This document shows, in pieces, positions 8,371 to 17,628 of a DNA stretch of 64,000 nucleotides. The first letter of the stretch is position 1, and each line of letters opens with the position of its first letter. A model generated the notes under the pieces. The model was given only the letters and a program-made list of their open reading frames with translations. It ran no database searches and was not told the DNA's origin. This stretch comes from CAWKDC01 sp044445605 (GTDB lineage: Bacteria; Pseudomonadota; Gammaproteobacteria; JABCZS01). The stretch covers positions 62,001-126,000 of the forward strand of contig JBIOEA010000001.1 in the NCBI GenBank assembly GCA_044445605.1. The letters run 5' to 3'. A program made the position numbers and the translations under genes.

Positions 8371-8729
8371 GTATCATGAAATATAAAGGTTATATTGCTC
8401 AAATTGATTACAGTGAGGAAGATGAAGAATTTTTCGGCTTTGTTGTCAATATTTCTCAGGATCAAATTTCATTTGGTGGTACTACTGTGAAACAGCTTAA
8501 AAAGCACATGGAAGAAGCCATAGAAGGTCATATAAGAAATTGCAAAATGTTAGGTCTTGAACCAGAAAAGCCCTATAGCGGACGAATTACCTTTAGAACA
8601 ACTCCTGAAGAGCATGCTCTTTTTGTCGAAGCCGCATTCCGCTCAGGTAATCGTTCATTGAATGAGTGGATGGAAGAAGTACTTATGCATGAAGCGGAAA
8701 GAAAATTGAATGAAGCTCGACAAAATTAA
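8367..8729 (+). CDS. hicB: HicB-type antitoxin
   Basis: This protein neutralises HicA and represses the operon. Its 120 residues show the partial RNase H-like HicB fold at the N-terminus (MKYKGYIAQIDYSEEDEEFF, then FGGTTVKQL), and a C-terminal ribbon-helix-helix (about residues 72-112; SGRITFRTTPEEH, then NRSLNEWMEEVL) expected to bind the palindromes upstream of hicA. It is translationally coupled to hicA. About 100 bp without a gene follows, containing a 10-bp direct repeat (AACGACAAGT twice, near 8776-8795). Confidence 0.88.
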   Translation: MSIMKYKGYIAQIDYSEEDEEFFGFVVNISQDQISFGGTTVKQLKKHMEEAIEGHIRNCKMLGLEPEKPYSGRITFRTTPEEHALFVEAAFRSGNRSLNEWMEEVLMHEAERKLNEARQN

Positions 8730-8831
8730 GTTTTTTCAAAGAGCGTTGCGTACAGGGTAATGATTACCTCCTCTAACGACAAGTAACGACAAGTGGCGTA
8801 TCTGAGCATTGTGCTCAAAGGTAAACAATAA

Positions 8832-9470
8832 ATGATAAAAGAATTTAAAAGCTGGTTTGCATTCAATCCGCCTGATTCTGCTACCTTGGAGGACTGGGAA
8901 AAGTTTGGCATTCAGTTCAAAGCTGAGGCCCCTATTCGATATTACCTCAATCGGATTGTCGACCTCTTCGAGTATCGCGTTATAAATAAAATAAAGGATG
9001 CCAAGTGGTGGATAAGGCATAGAACCACTGAAAAATACCACCTGGTTGATACTGGACTATCCCCTGGGTATTATGATGCAGACACGCGTATGCTGCACAG
9101 TGTGTTTTCAATTTTGAAAGACTTCGTTGAAATTGAGTGTGCCAGCATGTATCGGATATTTTATCCGTGGCGATCAAAAGTGATGGACAATAAGCGCTGT
9201 GGCGTTGAATACATGAAAGCCATGGGCAAGGCCAATGAAAAAGAAAATCCTAAATACTTGCGTGCAACTCAAGTGCTATTAGAATCCTACGACTATTGGA
9301 CTGTCCAGCGCCCAATATTGGTCCAAGAACTGGATGCCTTTCTTGAGGCGCGTCCTACCCCTGATGACAATTCTGCGAAAGAATATTTTAAGAAGGAGAA
9401 AAGTCTTGATAGGCAAGATACCTTATATCTTCAAAAAATAGCAAAACATCGGCAATTCATGTGGACTTAA
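8832..9470 (+). CDS. Phage-like hypothetical protein
   Basis: The 212-residue protein is not assigned to a named family. It recalls small conserved proteins of tailed-phage genomes with an N-terminal KSWFxxNPPDS...LxxW segment and a central 'WIRHRTTxKYHxVDTGLxPGYYDxDTxM' block (here spanning about residues 61-88). That similarity is from memory and has not been searched. There is no signal peptide or membrane segment; aromatic and charged residues are frequent. It is followed 10 bp later by the small gene at 9481, so the two form an operon. Together they may be a remnant of a prophage. Confidence 0.6.
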   Translation: MIKEFKSWFAFNPPDSATLEDWEKFGIQFKAEAPIRYYLNRIVDLFEYRVINKIKDAKWWIRHRTTEKYHLVDTGLSPGYYDADTRMLHSVFSILKDFVEIECASMYRIFYPWRSKVMDNKRCGVEYMKAMGKANEKENPKYLRATQVLLESYDYWTVQRPILVQELDAFLEARPTPDDNSAKEYFKKEKSLDRQDTLYLQKIAKHRQFMWT

Positions 9471-9480
9471 GGAGATATTA

Positions 9481-9636
9481 ATGTCTCATCACAGTGGAAG
9501 TTATATGTTAAACGAAGTGTTTCATATGATGGAAGATGCCAACATTTTGCAACACCTCGATCCGAAAATACGATATAAGTTCATTGTAAGTGTTATGGCT
9601 GCGATCGTATCAGGCCGCAGGCCTGTAAGATGCTAG
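9481..9636 (+). CDS. Small hypothetical protein, probably truncated by a repeat element
   Basis: The 51-codon frame begins MSHHSGSYMLNEVF and has a strong ribosome site (AAGGAG, 8 bp before the ATG), which supports real translation. Its last eight or so codons (SGRRPVRC) are encoded by the left palindrome of the repeat element at 9612-9927. The natural C-terminus has therefore probably been replaced by insertion of that element. The gene is coupled to the phage-like gene upstream. No function is recognised. Confidence 0.5.
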   Translation: MSHHSGSYMLNEVFHMMEDANILQHLDPKIRYKFIVSVMAAIVSGRRPVRC

Positions 9637-9927
9637 CCCTGGGTTAGGTGCGCGAAGCGGCACCGTAACCCAGGGTAATGATGGAACAATTTAATGAGCG
9701 CCGAAAGCGCGCAAGAAATTCTTTGATTATGATCAGATTGATATGGAGGCATTATGAAAATTTGTTCAGTAGTCTGAAAGAGGAATCAATAAAACATCAT
9801 GCGAAATAAATTGGAAAAGAGGTCTTGGCGCGCTTACAGTGCTCATTAAATTGTTCTATCATTACCCAGGGCGGCGCATCGCAGCGCTCGCTTGCCCTGG
9901 GCTAAAATCTTTGAGGCCGTTGGCCTC
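9612..9927. repeat. Paired-palindrome (REPIN/MITE-like) element
   Basis: The segment is roughly symmetrical about its middle. From left to right it contains a small hairpin AGGCC-gca-GGCCT (9612-9624), a large hairpin with CCCTGGGTTA/TAACCCAGGG arms (9637-9675) and a 31-bp arm (9669-9699). It then has GCGCGC (9707-9712), a 115-bp middle, GCGCGC (9828-9833), the 31-bp arm inverted with one mismatch (9841-9871), a second large hairpin (9865-9901) and a small hairpin GAGGCC-gtt-GGCCTC (9913-9927). No transposase is present. The 381-bp stretch 9637-10017 holds this element, a dispersed palindrome (next entry) and no gene. Confidence 0.8.
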
Positions 9928-9972
9928 TTAAATTAGATGCGATTGCCTTGCGTAGTGGCGCGCTCTAGGCTG

Positions 9973-9996
9973 TAGGGGCGAAACATCTTTCGCCCT
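9973..9996. repeat. Dispersed GGGGCGAAA/TTTCGCCC palindrome, copy 1
   Basis: TAGGGGCGAAACATCTTTCG followed by CCC is an imperfect palindrome. Related copies occur at 15998-16024, 17054-17075 and 21384-21410, with degenerate ones near 50847-50862 and 52014-52032. All lie between genes, and this one is just downstream of the 1912-residue gene. They behave like REP-type sequences. Confidence 0.75.
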
Positions 9997-10017
9997 CTAG
10001 GGGCCATGAGGCGCCCA

Positions 10018-13000
10018 TTAAGGCTTCATGCCTTTATTGTTATTGATTGACCAGTCAATTCTTCTATTCTCAGGAAGCTGGTTCAAAGTATCAGGATTAT
10101 CCCTATCCTTTCTCAATACTTCCTCTAATTTTTCGACTAATCTTTCGGGGGAATCACCAAACCAATCATGAAGATTGAGCGTTTTTTCGGGTGCAGACCC
10201 AACAGGTTCAGCCTTAATTTTTTTTATTGCCTCATCATAAACATCGACAGAGATATCGAAATATTTCGCTTCCCTTCCAAAGTGGACTATATCATCTATT
10301 TTTTTATCATCGGCATTATCAAAAGTACTATTAGGAGGTAGATTTTTGTCCTGGTCATATTTCATCTTAGATGCATCGTATTCACATTTAAATCGTGCAA
10401 AATCTGCGTCATTTCTGTTCTCAGCCAATTTCATTCGAATAAAGGCATTCATAACATCTTCTTTAGAAACTTTAGGAGGTTCGGCCCAGGATGAATTTGG
10501 ACTAACTTCAAGGACGAGTTGAGTCACAAGACGTTCACTTGCCTCATCCATGGTCTTAGATTCAATGCACTTCCTTGCAGCGTCCAAAATACGCTTTTTT
10601 ACATCATCAGGATTAATAATATGGCCGGTTGGTCCGACACAGGCTTTTTCAATCTGGATGATGGCTTTATTTTGATCTTCTTCAAATTTTGCACTCATAT
10701 GATTGCATAAAATAACATATATTCCTTGATATTTCTTATTTTCTGGGAATGCATCTTTATTGCCGGTAAGCTTTCGAATTTTAACAGCTGTTAGTGCCTT
10801 TCTTTTATCAATGTTGTTAGAATCCATGTCATAATCAATGGACGTAAATTGGTAGTCCTTAGATGCCATTACAAGACGGTCCGTGGTTGTTATCAGTTTC
10901 CTGTTACTATTGCTCTTAACTAACCGATGACGCTGGTCATTTTCAATGACATTAAAAATTTCTTCAACCATAGCATGAACATCTAAAGGACGCCTGCGTG
11001 TCAGTAAAGAATTAAGTATATGTGCAAACCGCCCATTCAATCCTTGATTGGAAGGTTGTATCATTTCTAAATAATCTTGTATATGCTTTTCAAGTACATC
11101 CTTACGTAATTGAAGTTCTGTTTTACGCTCTTGAAGTTCTACTTCATCGTAACTATCTGGTTTAATGGGTTTAAATCGATTAAATTGATTAAATGCTAAT
11201 GCAATCAGAAAATTAGGATTTAGCTCATCGTATATTATATTCGGACGATCGGTAAAAAGAGGGTCAAAAACCTTTAATATACCAATATATTTTTCGAGAA
11301 GATCCTTGTCAAAATTTAACGCGATCATGGAGGCATTAGAAGCACAGAGTATGAAGTGGTCGATCCGTAATTTTGTCTTCTCATCAAGTTGATCTGTGCT
11401 TGCTATTAAAACTTTAGCATAGGGAGCAAGTGCTTCTGTAGCTGATCTTTCTTCAGTACCCTTCAAAATATCGGAAAAAACATTTTTTATTCCTGTGATC
11501 GCAATTTCAATACGGTTCAATTCTGCTTCTTGTTTAACTTTCAATTCAGCTAAAGCAGTTTTATGCTTCTTTACCAATTCTTCAATTTCTTTTACATTTT
11601 GGTCATGCTCATCAGTTTTCCTATCGATATCTTTTTTAGTTTTCTCCACATCAGCTTCTAAAGTCTGAATATAAGCCTTTCTAAAAGGCGATGCTTGTTG
11701 CGAAATTAAAGCGAGGTAAAGTTCCTTGTGCTCTTGCAGAGTATTTAGATACTTTATATCCTTGACGAAAACATTACACTGATTTTCAAGAAGAACAGAT
11801 TCTCGCTTATGTTTTAAGTTGAGTAATTCAGTCTTTCTATCATGTAATGACTTCAATTCGACTGTGCTTAGAAGTTGATTCTTTTCAGGCTCAAGCGCAT
11901 TTATTCCCGCTTCTGTGTCGGTAATATTATTATTAAGTTTCCCAACCTCCGCGACATGTTGGTTATTCATAATCAACATAGCTTGACCATGCACTGCCGT
12001 TGTGGCAGCAAGATCTAGTTCAAGTTTTGTGGCATCAGCTATTTCAGTATGTTGCTTATTTGTTAACGTAACCATATCGGCTTGTTGTTGCTCCTGCAGT
12101 GTTTGAAATTCTTGCTCTGCATTTTCAATTTCTTTATCAAGCGACTCCAGCTCTCTGGTATCTTCGGATGTAAGTGCAACTAATTCTCTGATTTGGAGAT
12201 CGAGTTGGTCATTAAGTGCTTCGTCAAAAGGGTTGGGTTGGTTTTGAGAGATAGGACGCTTCTGGCCTTCTAGAGAAATGAATTGCTGTTGCTTTAACTG
12301 TAATTGATCATGTTTCTGAATACGGGATTGCTTCAAAATTTGAATTTTCTGATTTAATAACGTGAGCGTTAAATCCTGTTGAGCCACAAACAAAAAATAT
12401 TCGAGTCGGTGAAATTCAGTTAATAATGGAATGCCCGTCAATTGCGTAGATGGCAGTGCCTGTTTAGCTTTATTGACAACATTCTCTGCATTTTTTGATG
12501 CGATAGTCTGACCGGCGATTAGCTTCTCATCCTGTCTTTTATGACTTGCTTTCTGATCGTCGCGATCTTTTTGTTGAACTTTTTGTATTTCTGCTTGAGC
12601 GCTGTGAAGATCCGCTAGCGTTTTACGTTGAGTGTCGTGTTGCTGTACGAGGATTTCCATAGTACGAAGTCGAGGACGATCGGTGGTGAGATCTTTTTCG
12701 AGTGTAGCAATGTCATTTTCCAACCTCTCCAGACTAGCACTGAAGGATCGGGTAGGTCTCTCCAATAGGCGACCTTGTCGGAGCAATTCTTGAAGTGTGA
12801 ATATGTCATGTTCTAATAAAGCAATGGACAGCTTTAAGGATTCATATTTATGACGTTCATTTTGAAGATCTTGCTCCAATAACATGGTTTGCATTGTTTG
12901 AAGATCTTTTAAAGCGTTACCGACTGGCTCCGTAGCCAGTTGTTTAAGAGCAGATAATTCAACGTCATGGAATTTATTTTGGCGTTCGACAAGTTCAGCT

Positions 13001-15756
13001 GCATGCTTCTCAATAAGAGTCTTAATGCCCGTGACTTGTTGTTCAATGGCTGTTTTCAGTTTCGTTATGATTGAGTCAAGTTTTGCTCGTTCGGCGTTTA
13101 GATGTTCCCTTTGCTGATTGAGGTTCTCATTTTTCATGCTATCTAGCCAGGCTTTCGCAGGATCGATAGCGACAGGTACAGGGGCAAGACGAGGATCAGT
13201 GCTTTGCTCTTGCAGCCGTTCTTGTTGTTTAATGATGTGTTGCATTTCTAGCGCATAGCGGCTGAGCTGATGCATGACTTGATTCAAGGCTTGTTGTTGC
13301 TCATCTTTTAATAAAGCTAATTCATGGCGGTGTTGTTCTTCAGGTGTTCCAGCAAGATTGGACTTTGCCTTGCCTATTTTTAGAGACAGTTGATTGTCCG
13401 CTTTATTCTGCTGAGTGACTAAGTTAGACATTTCAATATGTTGGACATCTTCAAGATCTTTGCGATTATTGAATAAATCAAGTTGAATTTCTTTCTGTTC
13501 ATTATGCAATATGTTAAGTTTCTTATTCTCAACGTCGATATCGTCATTAAGTTGTATCTGTTCAGATTCAATGGCTCCTGGAGTCCCTAAAGTAGCATCA
13601 GACTTTGCATTTTCAGCTCTGATATTATCTTTTGAACTGTTAATATCTATTTTTAATTTATCTATTTCTTGTTTTAAATTCGCGAACTCTGGGCCTAATA
13701 GATTGATTTTTATTTGCAAAACACCAAGTTGAGCTTGGAGCGTTTTTATTTCAGCTTCATGCGGAAGTGCATCTGGAATAGATGTTTGAAGACGCCCATT
13801 GTTAGCGACATTCAAAGCATGTTGTGCCTGTAATTTATTCAATTTTATTATTTGCCGACCAAGTCGATTGCCTTCTCTTTTGCTTTGACGCAATTGGTCA
13901 GCTAATGCCACTGATCTAGCCTCGTATTTCATGAGAGTCAATTCATTAAGATGCAATTCATGGCTGTGTGGTCCAATAGCAACATGCACATTATGATTCA
14001 GCTTTAATCGCTTTTCATTTATTCCATGTTGACGTTTTTGGTGCACACTTTGCAGTGTAATTCGTTGTCTTGCTTGTACCTGTTCTAAGTTTAGGAACTT
14101 GGGTTCGGCAAAAAGTTCAATGCGTGCTTGAAGTTGCGTTTGCTGTGTTGCATGCAGCTGTTTTTGTTCGTCAATTTGTCTGTTAAACAATTCGTCTCGA
14201 TTGTTGTTGAATTGCTGACGGTCGGTGGATTGCTGTGTTTCCAGAGCTTTCCGCTCGTCAGTTTGTTTTTGGTTTAGCTGGTCAAGCCCTATTTTATCCT
14301 GCGCATGATGTTCATTAATGGCTGCATTCCGAACAACTGTTTGATCCGCTCTGCGCTTGTTTTGCTCGGCTGTTTGTGTTTGAACACATAGCCGAATTAA
14401 ATTTTGTGTCGATGTGAGTTTACATAAAGGATCACTCTTCAAAATGCTTTCACGAACCTGCGCATGATTTCTTTGCAACTCTCTCATATCATTTGCTTGC
14501 TTTATGTCAAGAATTTCAAGTTCTGCTTGGAGCAGCTGTTCTCGATCGTTTACAAATTTGTCCATTTCAGCAAATTGGTCTTGATGCAATTCATCCCAAT
14601 CTTTCTCTTGGTGTTCTGCTAAAGTTTTAGTTGCTTGAGCTTGTCGTTCGAGTTCATTATTGTGGCGTGCAATTTGCAATTTAGTTTGTTTTTTATGAAG
14701 GTCATACAATGGTTCTGGATTGATGGCTTGAACGACATGATGTGCCACTGTAGCTGCAGCACTTCCTGTGGCTGACAATCCCGCACCGATGCCTTGTTGT
14801 GCTGCTCGTTTTGCAGCCCTTGCATTTCGACTCATTTGGCGTAGTGTTCCGGCTTCAGGTGCAGCTTTGAGTAATGCTCGCTGAAATTCACTGATAGTCT
14901 GCTTTGCTTTTGCCTTTGATAAATCACTCGGCGTCACCTTATCAATTCCTACCGCGATAGTGCTCGTCACTGCGCCGACAGCTTGTGAAACCCCTGTCTG
15001 TATTTTTTCTTTCGTTGTTTCTTTTGGTAATGGTGTAATGCCTTCTTTAACTTTGTCAATCGCACGCTGCAGTAACGTAGGATCATGTGCAGGGTGAGTA
15101 TAAATGCAGGGAGCGGATGTTGGGGCAAAGTCTCTCATGTAAGCTTGAATTGCGTATGTAACGAGTCCGGCTAGCCCTTTTACTTCAGCTGCTGATAATT
15201 CGGTGATAACATTTGTTGATATTTGCCTTGCCTTGAAGATAATAGATTTTCCAGCGTCTTCTTCCACGACTATTTCGAAATCTGCTCCACGACCTGGTAA
15301 ATTGGTTCCAGGTGGTCCATTTTGTAGTCTATCTGTAAAATCATTAGTCCAGTCATTGGGCCCTCGAAAAAATGTGACCCATTCTGCATGATTGGGGACA
15401 CGTACATTTTTATCTGCTTGATATGAAATATCGATACTTTTAGTTGCAGGATCTTGAGCTACATCAATGATTGACTGGGGACGGCGTTTTACCCCGCCAA
15501 AATCGTCAAAAATAATACCGTAATCTTCAATGGGTCTCGTGCCACGTTGTATTTCAAATTCGATTTCTACGCGGGATATAAATTCTTCATGCGCATACAA
15601 TTTTTCTGCTGGCGTAAATGTTGTTTTAGTTCTGTGCGTCGTATAAAACTGAATGGAAGTGGCACCCTGAAGCTCTTTTGCGAGCGCATGCACACGCCCC
15701 GCATCAAGCGAATTAAGCTCTTCAAGATTATTATCAGGATTCTGACCTTTAGGCAT
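10018..15756 (-). CDS. Giant Gln-rich coiled-coil protein, unknown function
   Basis: At 1912 residues this is the largest protein in the window. Residues 1 to about 240 look globular and hold no motif I recognise. Residues 250-330 are Ala-rich with weakly hydrophobic helices (TGVSQAVGAVTSTIAVGI). About 330-1480 is a nearly continuous coiled coil very rich in Gln, Lys, Glu and Leu. The last 400 residues look globular again and are charged. There is no signal peptide and no convincing membrane segment. The start has a good ribosome site (AGAGG) and a TATAAT on the minus strand at 15795-15800. Large coiled-coil proteins of this kind are frequent among secreted effectors of intracellular gammaproteobacteria, but that role is only inferred here. 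Confidence 0.85.
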   Translation of the reverse strand: MPKGQNPDNNLEELNSLDAGRVHALAKELQGATSIQFYTTHRTKTTFTPAEKLYAHEEFISRVEIEFEIQRGTRPIEDYGIIFDDFGGVKRRPQSIIDVAQDPATKSIDISYQADKNVRVPNHAEWVTFFRGPNDWTNDFTDRLQNGPPGTNLPGRGADFEIVVEEDAGKSIIFKARQISTNVITELSAAEVKGLAGLVTYAIQAYMRDFAPTSAPCIYTHPAHDPTLLQRAIDKVKEGITPLPKETTKEKIQTGVSQAVGAVTSTIAVGIDKVTPSDLSKAKAKQTISEFQRALLKAAPEAGTLRQMSRNARAAKRAAQQGIGAGLSATGSAAATVAHHVVQAINPEPLYDLHKKQTKLQIARHNNELERQAQATKTLAEHQEKDWDELHQDQFAEMDKFVNDREQLLQAELEILDIKQANDMRELQRNHAQVRESILKSDPLCKLTSTQNLIRLCVQTQTAEQNKRRADQTVVRNAAINEHHAQDKIGLDQLNQKQTDERKALETQQSTDRQQFNNNRDELFNRQIDEQKQLHATQQTQLQARIELFAEPKFLNLEQVQARQRITLQSVHQKRQHGINEKRLKLNHNVHVAIGPHSHELHLNELTLMKYEARSVALADQLRQSKREGNRLGRQIIKLNKLQAQHALNVANNGRLQTSIPDALPHEAEIKTLQAQLGVLQIKINLLGPEFANLKQEIDKLKIDINSSKDNIRAENAKSDATLGTPGAIESEQIQLNDDIDVENKKLNILHNEQKEIQLDLFNNRKDLEDVQHIEMSNLVTQQNKADNQLSLKIGKAKSNLAGTPEEQHRHELALLKDEQQQALNQVMHQLSRYALEMQHIIKQQERLQEQSTDPRLAPVPVAIDPAKAWLDSMKNENLNQQREHLNAERAKLDSIITKLKTAIEQQVTGIKTLIEKHAAELVERQNKFHDVELSALKQLATEPVGNALKDLQTMQTMLLEQDLQNERHKYESLKLSIALLEHDIFTLQELLRQGRLLERPTRSFSASLERLENDIATLEKDLTTDRPRLRTMEILVQQHDTQRKTLADLHSAQAEIQKVQQKDRDDQKASHKRQDEKLIAGQTIASKNAENVVNKAKQALPSTQLTGIPLLTEFHRLEYFLFVAQQDLTLTLLNQKIQILKQSRIQKHDQLQLKQQQFISLEGQKRPISQNQPNPFDEALNDQLDLQIRELVALTSEDTRELESLDKEIENAEQEFQTLQEQQQADMVTLTNKQHTEIADATKLELDLAATTAVHGQAMLIMNNQHVAEVGKLNNNITDTEAGINALEPEKNQLLSTVELKSLHDRKTELLNLKHKRESVLLENQCNVFVKDIKYLNTLQEHKELYLALISQQASPFRKAYIQTLEADVEKTKKDIDRKTDEHDQNVKEIEELVKKHKTALAELKVKQEAELNRIEIAITGIKNVFSDILKGTEERSATEALAPYAKVLIASTDQLDEKTKLRIDHFILCASNASMIALNFDKDLLEKYIGILKVFDPLFTDRPNIIYDELNPNFLIALAFNQFNRFKPIKPDSYDEVELQERKTELQLRKDVLEKHIQDYLEMIQPSNQGLNGRFAHILNSLLTRRRPLDVHAMVEEIFNVIENDQRHRLVKSNSNRKLITTTDRLVMASKDYQFTSIDYDMDSNNIDKRKALTAVKIRKLTGNKDAFPENKKYQGIYVILCNHMSAKFEEDQNKAIIQIEKACVGPTGHIINPDDVKKRILDAARKCIESKTMDEASERLVTQLVLEVSPNSSWAEPPKVSKEDVMNAFIRMKLAENRNDADFARFKCEYDASKMKYDQDKNLPPNSTFDNADDKKIDDIVHFGREAKYFDISVDVYDEAIKKIKAEPVGSAPEKTLNLHDWFGDSPERLVEKLEEVLRKDRDNPDTLNQLPENRRIDWSINNNKGMKP

Positions 15757-15997
15757 CTGTAAAACCTCTATAAAAAACGATTACCGCACCCTTAATTATA
15801 CGTATTTCTGGGCTCAGGTGCTAGTTATTCGTCTTTCATCTTGCCAAGTTAATGTCAAAATTCTTCAATGAAATGAAGGGGTTGTGGCGCTTGGTGGTAG
15901 GTCGATAGGCAAAAAGTTGTATCAAAATGTGAATAGTCAGTTAATCACTGCTAGACTCAAAGAATAAGAGAGTTCTGCTGTAATGACCATACATAAG

Positions 15998-16024
15998 AGG
16001 GCGAAAGGTATTTCGACCCCTACA
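15998..16024. repeat. Dispersed GGGGCGAAA/TTTCGCCC palindrome, copy 2
   Basis: AGGGCGAAAGGTATTTCGAC followed by CCCTACA, an imperfect member of the family described at 9973, lies 20 bp before the yheT start. Nothing else was recognised in the rest of the 15757-16044 intergenic region. Confidence 0.65.
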
Positions 16025-16044
16025 GAAAAAATGAGATTGACACT

Positions 16045-17034
16045 ATGCACAGAGATCACCGCTTCAAGCCGGCGTGGTGGCTTAAAAACCCGCACTTGCA
16101 AACCGTTTATGCACGTTTTGCGGGCCGTAAACGCGCTGTTCCTACCCGTCAAGAAATTGTTGAATTACCCGATGGAGACTTCATCGACTGCCGCTGGGCC
16201 GGTGGCGATGTGGGGCCTATCATTGTTATTCTTCACGGCCTTGAAGGTAGCGTCGAATCGCACTACGTCAAAGGCATGATGAGGGCCGCCTTGGCCTTAG
16301 GTTGGCGTTCGGTATTAGTGCATTTCCGTTCGTGTGGCGACTCATTGAATCGCTTGGCACGCACGTACCATTCCGGTGACACGGGCGATATCGCAGAATA
16401 TGTGCGCATATTGCGTGAGCGTGAACCGAACACGCCTTTGATGGCCGTCGGTTATTCTCTCGGTGGCAATGTATTATTAAAGTGGTTGGGTGAAACAAAA
16501 GGAGAAAATCCTTTGGCCGCGGCAGTCGCGGTGTCCGTGCCGTTTGATTTGGATAAAGCCACCGCGAAAATGGCGCAAGGCATTTTCTGGGGATATCAAC
16601 AGTATTTTTTAAATCCATTGAAAAAGAAAATCATAGAGAAGGCGAAATTGCTTAATCTCCCCTATGATTTAGCCGCGGTGAAAGCCATTGTGTCGATCCG
16701 TGAATACGATGAGCGCGTGACAGCGCCGCTACATGGCTTTAAAGATGCAATCGATTATTACCGGCAGTCAAGTTCTCGTATTTTCATGCCGCATATTAAA
16801 ATTCCAACATTGGTGATTCAAGCCGAAGATGATCCCTTTATGGGCGCTAATACGATTCCTCCCGTGCATGAAGTGTCTGAACATGTGCGCATGGAAGTGT
16901 ATGACCAAGGCGGCCATGTCGGATTTGTATCTGGTTTGAATCCGTTTAGACCCCAATATTGGTTGGAAAAACGTATCCCGATGTTCTTCGAGGAACAACT
17001 CGCTGCGTTAAAGAAGCCGTTTAGGGTGGCTTAA
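16045..17034 (+). CDS. yheT: YheT-type alpha/beta hydrolase
   Basis: The 329-residue protein belongs to the YheT/ABHD1-3 family of alpha/beta hydrolases (COG0429); the bacterial substrate is not established. Visible are the family N-terminus FKPAWWLKNPHLQTVYA, the oxyanion-loop region ILHGLEG, the conserved FRSCG, the nucleophile elbow GYSLGGN, the acid in QAEDDPF and the catalytic His in GGHVGFV near residue 290. The length is usual. It stands alone, with the DUF559 element starting 45 bp downstream. Confidence 0.93.
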   Translation: MHRDHRFKPAWWLKNPHLQTVYARFAGRKRAVPTRQEIVELPDGDFIDCRWAGGDVGPIIVILHGLEGSVESHYVKGMMRAALALGWRSVLVHFRSCGDSLNRLARTYHSGDTGDIAEYVRILREREPNTPLMAVGYSLGGNVLLKWLGETKGENPLAAAVAVSVPFDLDKATAKMAQGIFWGYQQYFLNPLKKKIIEKAKLLNLPYDLAAVKAIVSIREYDERVTAPLHGFKDAIDYYRQSSSRIFMPHIKIPTLVIQAEDDPFMGANTIPPVHEVSEHVRMEVYDQGGHVGFVSGLNPFRPQYWLEKRIPMFFEEQLAALKKPFRVA

Positions 17035-17053
17035 AAACTCATGCGTCTCTTGT

Positions 17054-17075
17054 AAGGGCGAAACATCTTTCGCCC
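17054..17075. repeat. Dispersed GGGCGAAA/TTTCGCCC palindrome, copy 3
   Basis: AAGGGCGAAACATCTTTCGC followed by CC. It ends three bases before the left inverted repeat of the DUF559 element, so the element may have inserted beside or into a copy of this palindrome. Confidence 0.7.
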
Positions 17076-17078
17076 AGC

Positions 17079-17184
17079 GGTTCTCATTTTGAATGCCGAA
17101 TCTCTTACACAACGCATGGAGCTTAGCTATGTATCTCTTATCCCCCCCTTTGGAAAAGGGGGGTTAGGGGGGATTTGTTATATT
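17079..17184 (+). repeat. Left terminal inverted repeat of the DUF559 element
   Basis: It begins GGTTCTCATTTTGAATGCCG and ends with the core CCCCCCCTTTGGAAAAGGGG, then GGTTAGGGGGGATTTGTTAT ATT. The inner 40 bp is the hairpin-forming core also found at 5485-5534. Confidence 0.9.
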
Positions 17185-17232
17185 AGCAAAAATCAGCTAG
17201 AATCCACGGACAATAATAACAGGGAGAACATC

Positions 17233-17628
17233 ATGGTCTATTATCAAGAGCGTCTTAAACCATTTTCCCGCAAACTTCGCAAAAAACAAACAATAGAAGA
17301 ATTGATGCTTTGGAAGAATCTTCGAAGAAAACAAATATTGGGTATTCAGTTTTATCGACAAAGACCCATTGGCAAATATATTGTCGATTTTTATGCGCCA
17401 ACAGTTCGCCTGGTGATTGAAATTGATGGCATACAGCATTATACGAAGAACAATATGAAATATGATGAGGAACGTGATAATTATCTGAAGCACATTGGAC
17501 TGGAAGTGCTGCGCTTCAACAATATAGAAGTATCGCGTTGCTTGGATATAGTCATTCATGTTATTGAACGGAAAATTCAAGGTAAACCTATCACAATTGA
17601 GCATGGCACATTAATTGAATTGTGTTGA
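17233..17628 (+). CDS. DUF559 / Vsr-like endonuclease domain protein
   Basis: From the ATG at 17233 (ribosome site AGGGAG) the protein has 131 residues. A longer frame would start inside the inverted repeat and is rejected. It matches the DUF559 family (MTES_1575-like, restriction-endonuclease-like fold related to Vsr): an N-terminal helix with the RLKPFSRKLRKKQT pattern, LWKNLRRKQILGIQFYRQRP, then the probable catalytic core with D52 (IVDFYAP), E63 and D65 (VIEIDG) and H69 (QHY). A basic helix and a strand (EVLRFNN) follow. The active-site residues appear intact. No characterised function exists for most of the family. Confidence 0.88.
   Translation: MVYYQERLKPFSRKLRKKQTIEELMLWKNLRRKQILGIQFYRQRPIGKYIVDFYAPTVRLVIEIDGIQHYTKNNMKYDEERDNYLKHIGLEVLRFNNIEVSRCLDIVIHVIERKIQGKPITIEHGTLIELC

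Noticed and set aside
9713..9757. Displaced 3' end of the small gene at 9481 (reading KKFFDYDQIDMEAL)
   Set aside because: The short frame in the middle of the repeat element is in a different register and too short to judge; it might be the lost tail but cannot be supported.
17197..17604. Minus-strand frame opposite the DUF559 gene
   Set aside because: It has no ribosome site and no recognisable features, while the plus-strand frame carries conserved DUF559 motifs.
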